DNA of 64,000 nt from Ptychodera flava (taxonomy: Eukaryota > Hemichordata > Enteropneusta > Ptychoderidae). This document shows positions 24,632-34,700 of the stretch, one piece after another. The notes below the pieces were generated by a model that saw nothing but the letters and a program-made list of their open reading frames with translations, was not told the DNA's origin and searched no databases. The position numbers were made by a program, and so were the translations under genes. The stretch's first letter is position 1. Every line of letters starts with the position of its first letter. Location: the NCBI RefSeq assembly GCF_041260155.1, contig NC_091932.1, positions 6,409,501 through 6,473,500 on the forward strand. The letters are read 5' to 3'.

Positions 24632-25599
24632 CTATTGGCGCTGCAAAATAACTTCAAGATCAAGCTCTCAGGACAAAATCCTCTCCTACATCAGACAACT
24701 ACCACTAGTATCCTGGGGCTAGACATCGTTATTTTTGTTTCCATGATGTCACAGATGCTTAAAAACACAACAAACAAAAACAAAAAAAAACGTTTGCAAA
24801 GGTATTGGAGGAACGGAGAATTTATTAGCAGTCCTCGGCCTAGTTACGTCAATCACTGACACAGATACAAATCGTTACCATGGATTAAATGACCTAAAGT
24901 TTTTGTTTCATGGAATTTCATACTGATGAGTGTTTATCAAACAGAAACAGATTTGGCGTCATATGTGAAAGGATCAAATGCCAATAGTTCTGAGGATAGG
25001 ACACATTGCTTTTCATTGATTCGGGTGATTTTGGTTTTAGAGGAGGACCTATAAATTTACTGTGAAGGCTTTGCAGAAATGGTTTGTCATAAAATTGATA
25101 GGTCCAGCACATCCATCTCATTGTCGAAAACTTGTCTTACGGCGTAGTTTCTGATCACGTAATGCGACCTTCTACAGATAAAAGGGTAAGATTTCACAGT
25201 GTGCCATTTTTCATGTTCTTCTGACAGTATTGCATCGCTAGATACACTGCTGCGTTTTCCTTTGCATCTACAATATATTAACTTGGAGTGGCTGTCACCT
25301 TTCGCATATCAAAACCAGCCAGATACGCTGGTCTCTCACCTATTGGTCGTAGGTCTACTTCAGTTTAATCATGGTTGTTTGTATCCATTTCCCGAAAAAC
25401 AACATATGGTGTTAGGTAAATACTAACCGAAATGATACCTGGACATATAGAGTAGAAAATTTTCTTCGGAAGTATGTTTTTAAGTGGAAATATAAATGTT
25501 TACTGTTATTACAAACGTCTATAATATTTCTCCCAGTTCTTACACATTTTATCATCACCTGGACTCCTTCACTGACAAGACTGTGACTGGTCCGTAACG
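24632..25599. other. Upstream region of sulfotransferase paralogue 4
   Basis: No gene recognised. The last 40 bases before the start at 25600 include CACTGACAAG, a possible acceptor for a 5' UTR intron. Confidence 0.45.
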
Positions 25600-26697
25600 A
25601 TGCGAAGGATTTGTAGCTACCTAACAATAGTTGTAGTAACGGCAACTTTCATCATGATGCACTCGGATATCTGCCGCAGGGAGGACGACCGGGCGAACAC
25701 GCAAGTTAGTTGGAAACCCATAGAAGCTAGCGTCAGTGCGAGAGGGATGACCCTTACAGCTACTGGCAATCGAAGTGTAAACGTGCTTGTTTTCGCAAGA
25801 AAGCGAACTGGTTCGAAGCTGACGGCGAGGTATATCGCTAGTCACCCTGGTTTCTTTTACGTGTACGAGCCTGGACTGATAGTTACTGATTATTTTGATG
25901 GCATGAAAGGCAAGGACTCCAAAGACTACCTGATACAGATAGAACCAAAAATACTCAGTCTTATAGATGCTATATTTGAATGCAATTTCACCGGACACGA
26001 GTACTTTATAACATATCTGAATAAGATGAGCATATTTAGAAAAAGAGGACTGTACGAGATCCCTCTTCCGATAACTATTGACAGCATTACTTTACTCTGC
26101 AAATCTATGACGCATAAGGTTGTAAAAGTTGTCAGGCTTTACAGTTTATCGATGGCGACACAGTTACTTAAAAAACACGACATCAAAGTCATCCATGTCG
26201 TCCGTGATCCACGTGGAACTGCCTGTTCAAGAGGAAACTTCAGAGGGTCAACATCGTTGAAAGGGGAAGAGAGGCAGAATTCCAGTGTCCTGACAGCTTA
26301 TCCAGCTATCCAGGGAGAGGTTGTGGATGTGTGTATATGGATGCAAGATAACTACGACTATGTTACCTCTGGGCCGACGTGGCTAAAAGATAATTACCTG
26401 TTGCTGCGCTACGAGGATATGGCTGACAATCCATGGCGAGAAGTCCCAAAGATGTACGAATTTTTGAAACTCTCTCTGCCGGACAACATTAATGAGGTAA
26501 TTGAGGGCAAAATGGAATTTCTTCCTGATAACGGTCAAGCCTGGAGGTCGAAAGTCCGATTCGAAGACGTTATGAAAATACAAAAACTTTGTTCTTTGAA
26601 AATCATGATGAATTTTGGATATCGCCCAATATACAACCAGGAAGACTTAACTCTGCCGCAGAGTTTAGTTGAGGATGTAGAAGTCTATAAACGCTGA
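25600..26697 (+). CDS. CHST1-like: Carbohydrate 6-O-sulfotransferase (CHST1/CHST3-like), paralogue 4
   Basis: A complete 365-aa single-exon frame, same architecture as its neighbours: short basic head, anchor at about residues 5-20, stem with the sequon NRS (N57), then the PAPS-binding core. The 5'-phosphosulfate loop reads ARKRTGSK (66-73), where the other three paralogues have ARMRTGSS or ARMRTGST. A lysine therefore replaces the serine/threonine after G-S. The 3'-phosphate motif HVVRDPRGTACSR is at 199-211. Then follow LLRYEDMADNPW, NGQAWRSKV and NFGYRP. It is closest in sequence to paralogue 3, which is on the same strand and next to it, so the two probably arose by tandem duplication. 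Confidence 0.9.
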   Translation: MRRICSYLTIVVVTATFIMMHSDICRREDDRANTQVSWKPIEASVSARGMTLTATGNRSVNVLVFARKRTGSKLTARYIASHPGFFYVYEPGLIVTDYFDGMKGKDSKDYLIQIEPKILSLIDAIFECNFTGHEYFITYLNKMSIFRKRGLYEIPLPITIDSITLLCKSMTHKVVKVVRLYSLSMATQLLKKHDIKVIHVVRDPRGTACSRGNFRGSTSLKGEERQNSSVLTAYPAIQGEVVDVCIWMQDNYDYVTSGPTWLKDNYLLLRYEDMADNPWREVPKMYEFLKLSLPDNINEVIEGKMEFLPDNGQAWRSKVRFEDVMKIQKLCSLKIMMNFGYRPIYNQEDLTLPQSLVEDVEVYKR

Positions 26698-26780
26698 AAT
26701 GTACATTTTAACCTAAAATTTCTTGAATAATTGACAACACACTTTCACGGTCAAATTTTGGAGGTATTGAGGGAATTAAA

Positions 26781-26912
26781 CAATAATGTACCCCCTCGCG
26801 GCCCATCATGAAAGAAAGCAAACTTTGCACAACATAATGTACAAGGCGAAGCCGAGTACATTGTGGAGTGCAAAGCTTGCTTGAATATGGGGTAGGAGGG
26901 GGTACATTATTG
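26781..26912. mobile_element. 132-bp MITE-like inverted repeat
   Basis: The ends CAATAATGTACCCCCTC and GAGGGGGTACATTATTG are perfect complements (17 bp). A second stem inside pairs GCACAACATAATGTAC with GTACATTGTGGAGTGC. No clear target duplication. Confidence 0.75.
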
Positions 26913-27165
26913 CCATTATTTTACATTTTTGGCGATGCCAGTGACTTTTTTGATGAAGAAAACGTCTTGGACCATAATGCTGGTTAATCGGATACATTAT
27001 CAGTAATGATCTGAGGGTATGACGTCACAAAATCAACTGGTATTGACAAAGCTATATAATATATGGTCATGGAGACTGACAACATCACTGTGCTCTGTAG
27101 AAAGCCACGAGCAGATGATTTACATTTTGAGAAGCACTTACTAAGTAATTTGCAATGCAACTATA

Positions 27166-27521
27166 AGGCCAAAAAGAAAAAAATAATTTGTTCATCGGAA
27201 TCGCCGCTTCTACTTTGCCCGATTTGAAAATTTATGTTGATTTCGGCAAATTCATACTTCTGCATTGCAAGTACTTTAGTACCACCGTTGGCGGCGCCAT
27301 ACACTTCGTCGGGTTTTCGCGGGCATGTGGGACTTCGACGTGCCTGCACTGAGCTCTGTCAACACGTTTTTGCGACGTCTGAATTTTGCAAATCACGACA
27401 CAAACTGGGTCAAGTTTTGGCTGAAGTTTCTCCGTTTTGTCATTTGTCAAAAAAAATCGCTCGCCGCTCCTGAACATTAGTCCAAAAAATCCGATGAACA
27501 ACATTTTTTTCGTCTGGCCTA
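27166..27521. mobile_element. MITE with AGGCCA...TGGCCT ends, about 356 bp
   Basis: The left end, AGGCCAAAAAGAAAAAAATA followed by TTTGTTCATCGGA, matches the complement of the right end (TCCGATGAACAACATTTTTTT then CGTCTGGCCT), giving terminal repeats of about 35 bp with mismatches. A CGC-rich block lies just inside each end. Target duplication uncertain. Confidence 0.7.
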
Positions 27522-29696
27522 ATGATGACTTTTTAAAATTCTCCTATCACTAAACAATTAATCTTTCGCGAGATAGTAGATAACGCATCGAGCAGAGACT
27601 TCTTATAAACTTAAAATTGACTTTATTAAAAGAACCTGAGTGTGATTAAAATGATCAATTTCTCCAACACATGAATTCCGCTCTTTTGTTAAAATGTCGA
27701 CAGGAGGTATTGCCCTTCATTCATCGTACAACTTGCCTTGCTCAGACACTCGAGAGAATTCAAATAAAATTTATTGAGCGACTGTAAGCTTGTTTTCAAA
27801 CCATGCTATTGGAATAAGCTGTTTGAATATTATGCCGTACGGCACACCTCGAAAAAAAAACAAGTTCAGCAGACGAAGTTTAGTATGAAAGATCAGAATT
27901 TCGGCTAGTAATTTGGAAATTCAGGACTCTAAAATAAAGGCTCGTAAACTGGATTCTAAAACGCTACCTCTTAATAGCCGTTGTTGAAAACAACCAACCT
28001 ACAATTATATTATCCAATGGTTACGTCGCCTAGCTGGACTTTTCTTCTTTTTAACGGTACGTGTGTAATGTTTATAATTTGAAACCAGTGTGCTCAATTT
28101 GTTGCATACTAATCTTTCGTGCTTTAAGTTTATATAGGACTAAATCAAAAATGTATATAAACTCTGTAGGGCAGTCACCCATACTCACATACTGCAATAA
28201 GTCTATAAATCCCATCAGATAATCACAGGTAGCTGTCCATTGACTACACAGCCTTCAAATGACGGCGGCTTATGAAAATAAATCATGGGATTCAAGTACA
28301 GACACCGACACTAGAGCAAGTTTTTTAATCCATACTTGCTCTTGCAGCTGCCACGTGGTCAAAGATTTTTGATAATTACAATGCCCAATGTCACTTGCCC
28401 TGTACAAAGTGCCAGAAGATCACAATAAAAATGTCAAGGGAACTAATCTGACATCATTTCCTGTAAGATTTGATGGCATCACATTCAACCTAGCCTTTGA
28501 TTTCAACGAAACCATGGTTACAGTTTTAACATACTTGGGTAACAATTAGCAGCTGTTGTTGAAATGCACATATGGTGAAGGGATTATCATTTAGAAGTCG
28601 ATGAAGCAGAGTGTTTTGACGACAGCCGTAAATGCACTTATAAGTAAATTTTTGCCACTTTCACTGGTTTGTGTGCGAATCCTAAATGAAGAGGGTACAC
28701 CGTAAATAGGGATATTCGGGAATGTAAAATTATCAATATCTGAAAGAATACACAAACTGAATTGCTGATTCTTCTAAACTTTATTTGAAATGAGAGAGTA
28801 ATTACAACTCTGGTCACCAAACGCAGTCATGAATGTAAAGATGTAAATGCACAAGAGTTAAAAAATGAAAGATTTTAAAGTAAAAGTATGATGCTGGCAA
28901 ACATTCCAGTGTACTACACAACTACTCATGTTTCTCATCCTTCCTTCTTGCATTTACACAGCATAAACAGTGTCATGGATGTCTGTTGAACTTTGACTCT
29001 TCATACCATGGATCTCACAGCATAAGGCACTAATCTGAATGTTTCCATTGTGGCAAATTGTCATATATCGAAAAAGATTTGTCCGAAAGACAGACCATGT
29101 AGTTCAGGTAATGAGATTACGAAACTTGAGACAGAATTTGGTCAATTTACCACTTTGGAATCCAAATTTCTGTAACATCTGCCATGAGAACAACATTTCT
29201 AAGGGGAGGTATAGTTTGCCTATCATCTGTAGTTTAATGGCCGCTGAAATATTCTGGGATGATTTTGCTATTAAAATATGTAACAAACCTAGAGTTCACA
29301 CAGTGATGACAGCTTGATGAATGTGTATTTGTAAGTGCATGCTAAATACTGCTAAAGTGCGCCCTCACAGGAATAATGCAAAAGACTTTTTGTTTTCACA
29401 GATTTACACGTACACAGCATTTACTGCCTACATACCAGTTTGCCATTAGCTTCAGATTTGTACTCATGAGTATATCATGATGTTCAATGCAAAAAACCTA
29501 TCAAATTATTCCTCATTCATTACTACTATCCAATACTGGTAAAAATTATAACACACCCCTTGCTCTACTGTACAATTATAAGAAATAATATGTAAACTTA
29601 AAAATCTACAGATAATTATAAAATCATTTACAAGAAGTATGAATTTCATGTATTTCCTGCATCTATGTATGTACATGTACATAGATGTAAAATCTC

Positions 29697-29775
29697 TGTG
29701 AGTGTATGTATGTATGTCTCTGTGTCTTTGTATGTATATACGTATGTGTGTGTGTTTGTGTGTATGTATGTAGTA
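29697..29775. repeat. GTAT/GTGT-rich simple repeat
   Basis: An impure run of TGTATG, TGTG and TATG units. Apparent Tyr/Val/Cys-rich reading frames here are artefacts. Confidence 0.8.
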
Positions 29776-29980
29776 CATCCATGTGTGAATGAATGTGTGC
29801 ATGTATTATTACATATGTTTATAGTGCCATTTTCAGACTCTGATCTTCACATGACAAAACAGACTATACTCATGGAAAGGTAACATTAAAGCCATTATTG
29901 TCAATCATACAAAAGTAATAAATATCATAAAATACATCTCTATGTACAAATTTTTGTCCATGTCCTTGTAAATACCTTAA

Positions 29981-30583
29981 AGGGGAAGTTCACCAAGGAT
30001 GATTTTTACATATGTGGTAGCTCTGTGGTCATTTACCACAGAAAAGCTATTTTCACCATTTATAACTCGCCCGATTTTCTACGAAAATGATAAAAATAGT
30101 ACTGGAAGTTGCCCATGTAATTTGAATCATGGGAAAAAAGCCCCAAGCTTGGAGCTTGCATCATGTGATATGGAAGGAACCATCTTCGGATGGGTATGGC
30201 CCCCACATTGTCCACTCACAGTAACACAGTAGTAAACAGCAACACAAAATCTGACAGTGGACAGTTTATTATAAATGATTCACCGTTTATGCAAGGATAC
30301 TCAGTATAAACAAAAGTTATGTAAATACGCACAGTCTAGTTTAAGCATGAGTGAGTGGACAATGCCATACCCATGGGAAAATGGTGCCTTCTATATCACA
30401 TGATGCAAGCTCCAAGCTTGGCGCTTTTTTCCCATGATTCAAATTACACGGGCAACTTCCTGTACTATTTCTATCGGTTTTTGTAAAAATCGTGCAAGTT
30501 ATAAATGGCGAAAATAGCTTTTCCGGGGTAAGTGACCACAAAGCTAGCACATATGTAAAAATCATCCTTGGTGAACTTCCCCT
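29981..30583. mobile_element. TTAA-flanked foldback MITE, 603 bp (AGGGGAAGTTCACC ends)
   Basis: Flanked by TTAA on both sides (29977-29980 and 30584-30587). The ends AGGGGAAGTTCACCAAGGAT and their complement open long arms of about 240 bp that pair almost throughout, including the AAGCTTGGAGCTTGCATCAT region. TTAA duplication with AGGG ends fits non-autonomous Kolobok- or piggyBac-type elements. The two arms read as near-identical short frames on opposite strands, which are not genes. Confidence 0.9.
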
Positions 30584-31369
30584 TTAATGAAAGATAAACA
30601 TGTTTTCTGACAGACACATACCCTTGCATTAGAAAGAGATATTTGTACTCCTCCGTCTTGTTAATTTCAACAACACTTCAGTAAGATGCAATCAAAGGCT
30701 GCATAAAATATGGAATGTGTAAAGCAATGTGTAAAGAATTACAACAACAAGATTTACTGAAATACAATTCAAGGGTTGAAAGAGATGTCACTGCAACATA
30801 GATTCTATCACGCTAATTTTCTTAGAGTTTCCTAAGGACACACTAACTGTAACTTTTTTCAGGGCTTTGTTGCATGTGTCAGCTACAGCTTTCAATTGTA
30901 TTTCCATGGGAATATTAAAATATCCAGTACTCAATTTGTCAACATTGATTTTATATCTGTACCCTGACATTGTACTGTAAGATATTATTGATAATCAAAG
31001 TCTGGCTTTACATTCAGTTGTCAACAAAACCATCAATGCATGTCACACACTGACACACGGCGCAAACTAAATACTGGGAATTTCAAAATGCTGCACCGCA
31101 TAGACAGAGAAACTGTAGTCGATACATGGAATAAAAATATTGAAAAAACTGTGAAAAGTTGCCTGAAGCTTTGAGGTCGATTTCCACTGACAAGTCATAC
31201 AGCTGTCAGAAAATATCTGGATATCTTAAAGCTTGCATGGATGGAACATTACGCTATCAAAATTTCAACAAGTATTTTCTGTATTTTTCATCATAAGACA
31301 CACATCAGGGCTGAAAGAAAACTGATACAATGCTAGTAGTGGTCTTAAACAAAAACATAAGTCTATTAA

Positions 31370-31442
31370 CCCTTTGAACCCGGCTTGGACAAAAAATGTC
31401 TGCATGATGTCATAGGTCACCAGGGGGTCAGGGTGCAAAGGG
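31370..31442. mobile_element. 73-bp TTAA-flanked MITE (CCCTTTG...CAAAGGG)
   Basis: TTAA at 31366-31369 and 31443-31446 brackets terminal repeats CCCTTTGAACCC and GGGTGCAAAGGG. Confidence 0.8.
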
Positions 31443-31564
31443 TTAATACGTATAGTACTGGGATAGAAAACAGAAGAGCTTATACATCTGGTGGGTGTAT
31501 GACAACATGAGATAAATATATCCATTCTGATGAGACTGAAAATATAGCTACCAAACACACTGAT

Positions 31565-31610
31565 TGTACATGACTTGGACCTATTGATGTACATGACTTG
31601 GACCTATTGA
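31565..31610. repeat. 23-bp perfect tandem duplication
   Basis: TGTACATGACTTGGACCTAT plus TGA occurs twice in a row without mismatch, so it is recent. Confidence 0.95.
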
Positions 31611-31788
31611 TTGGACTATACTGGAGATACCTTTTACAAAATCTTTCCATCTGTGTTTCCTGGAATTCTTCAGTTGTCTAATGTTGACATTGCCTTGGTT
31701 GGAATCAAATTGAAAACTGTGGTGAATGCATTGGGTGTGTACCTATGGAACGGTTAGCACTTGGATTGGTACTATTCCATGAGACTTT

Positions 31789-34700
31789 TTACAATCTGAA
31801 CCTGAATGAACTGAAAACAGAGTGAGAAAAAAATAGCATTAGAGGAATAGTGATGACCTTCAAGTTCTGATGAGTGAGGAAACATTATAGAAGTATTACA
31901 TGGATGATTTCATGTGAATACCAGAACAATACTACATCATCTTTTTTTATGAACCAGCAATATCTCCTACTACATGTAGTTACATTAGTACTGATGATTT
32001 GAAGTCTAGATTTTACAAACTGTCCATGATAAAAGAGCCACCACATACACAGGCAATGTTGACAGAACTAATTCTGAGCATTTCCACGTGATTCAAGAAG
32101 AAAACAAAAAACTGTAAATACATGCAAAACAAAAATGTCCTAAAAGTAAAACAATTGCAGTACAGTCTTTTTTATAGTCTTCAAGGTGACGTATAACATT
32201 TTCAAATTTTCAATAAATGGCCAAATTGGATAGTGTAGTAGCAGTTATTCTGAGGAACAATCTAATTATTCTTCATTGCCTTACAGAACTGTACTATAAT
32301 TGGTAAAGTTTTTTAATGTGTCCATGTATGCATACATTAACACATGATGTACATCAGCTTTCCCATAGTAACACATGATGTGTATCAGCTATCCCATACA
32401 TGTATTGACATCAGCTATCCCATACACGTATTAACATCAGCTATCCCATAGTAACATATGATGTGTATCAGCTATCCCATACATGTATTAACATCAGCTA
32501 TCCCATACATGTAATAACGTCAGCTATCCCATACATGTATTATCAGCTATCCCATAGTAACACATGATGTGCATCAGCTATCCCGTATTAACACATGTGC
32601 ATCAGCTACACAACATTACTATCAGTTATCCCATATTATATCATACCGGTATATTGATGGCGCAAATACAGCAAACTGATTGCTCATGACGTGAAAAGAA
32701 CCGTGGTATATTGGCAATATACCATGGCGGGCGTGAGCAAAAATCTGTTTTTGATGTTCCACGCCAGAATTTCAATATACTGTTATGATATAATAGCAAT
32801 AAATCACACCCAGTGACGGTATACCACGAGATTTTGACCAGTTCACTCCATATATGCAAGAGCGATAGCAAGTGCATATATGAAGTGAACTGGTCAAAAC
32901 CGAGTTTATTGCTTAAGTAACACATGATGTACATCAGTCATCCCATAGTAACACATAATGTGCATTAGCTATTATTAGCACATATACTTACTTGATAAAA
33001 TCTGGAGCTTTGGAAATGACATGTTCAAACTCAGCAAAGGACAGTGAGTCATCATCATCGAGATCAGCCTCTTCAAAGATCTGTAACACAGAAACATTTC
33101 CAAAGAATTCAGCGGAGTAGATGTACATTACACATGACAAAAATGTGATACAGCTCCTTTGTGAGACTGTAACTATGTATGTATAATGTTGTAGCTAGCA
33201 TGATTGTAAAGCTTGAAGTGGTGGTAGGCTTTGATACCTTACGATAACATGAGACTGATGGTTTTATATCACTGTGTAATCACAAACAGATATGTTTACT
33301 GAAACAGCAAATCACATGAGGGCATTCATAAACTAAAATCCTTCAGTCATTATTGTATACCTTGCTACTTTTATTCACCATATTTTGCAAACATGAATGG
33401 TTACACATCGATTACACATTACAACATTGTTGAGGACATCTACTTTAGTAACACATAAACTGTCAGAACAAAATGTAATATTTGTCATATATGACAAAAA
33501 AATATTCAGCGGAACTTTCAAGAATTGCTTTATTTTCTACAGCAAAGTAGGGTTGAGAGTAGAAATGTTTGAGTGGGCATTTGTACTCACATTGTCTATC
33601 AGTTGTTGCATGTCTTCATCAGTAAGCTGCTGATCTCCAGTAAGTCTGTTTACAACCTCTCTCAGATCAGCACTGTCAATGAAATCATCTTCATTGAAAT
33701 CTGTCAACATGAAAAAACAAAACAGAACAACTATGAAATTTGCAACATGTCAAATACACATAAACAGTACAATTTATGATATCAACACATAGATAGACAC
33801 TTTTCAATCAGTATTATTACTAAAGTAAATTCCATGTGTATGTCCAGCATCCAACTTACCATAGATTCTAAGTCTAATTATCATAGATTCTAAAATAAAC
33901 TAAAGTCAAAGTTATCACAGATTCTAAAAGACACTACTTACTCACACTGAATTTGACAAGACTAACATCTTACTTACCAGAGATTTTAAAAGACTTAAAG
34001 GGACAAAGTCGGCCATTTTTCATGAAATATTTTTGATACGATATACTACTTATACTGTTTGACATGTTGAAAGATAATAAATGAATGGGTGACCAAGCAT
34101 ATATTCAACCTCAGTTTTAGACAAACAAAACCATCGTGAGAATGAATTAATGGTCATGACCATTAATTCATTCTCGCAATGGTTTCATTTATTGTGTCTA
34201 AAACCGGGGTCGAATATATGCATGATCACCCATTCATTCATTATCTTTCAACATGTCAAACAATATAAGTAGTATCTCGTATCAAACAAAATTCATGAAA
34301 AATGGCTGACTTTGTCCCTTTACGACTTACACTAAATTCAACAAGACTAAAATCTTACTTACCATAGATTCTAAAAGCATACTCTGCTTTGACCGTCTTC
34401 GGTGCATTGTCACTGAACACAGACATCATGTCAAGGAAATCTTCAAATGTAAGATCACCATCACCAGACGATGAAAATACTTGACATATTCTGTCCTTGA
34501 ATGGGTTTACCTGTGAAAGCAAAGTGTTTGTAAGTATGTGTTTCACAGCTGTGTACCTTCCATCCCTTGTGTACAAATTACTACAGAATGCAATGTTTGA
34601 AGAAATTCACCATAGCAACGGACATATTACATTATATAAGCAGGCCACTGTCCAGTCTCTTTGACAGTATGACCAACACACACATCAACTAACACAAAAT

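Larger units (their letters stand above)
26698..29980. other. Intergenic stretch with two small inverted-repeat elements
   Basis: Holds the small elements at 26781-26912 and 27166-27521 and a TG/GTAT-rich stretch at about 29697-29775. No gene is recognised between the last sulfotransferase and the CIB genes. Confidence 0.55.
30584..31788. other. 3' flank of the first CIB gene
   Basis: On the minus strand this is the 3' untranslated region and downstream DNA of the gene ending at 31789. It holds a 73-bp TTAA element and a 23-bp tandem duplication. No clear polyadenylation signal could be tied to the gene. Confidence 0.5.

Noticed and set aside
29999-30565. Two near-identical 74-77 aa frames on opposite strands
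   Set aside because: They are the two arms of the 603-bp TTAA foldback MITE.
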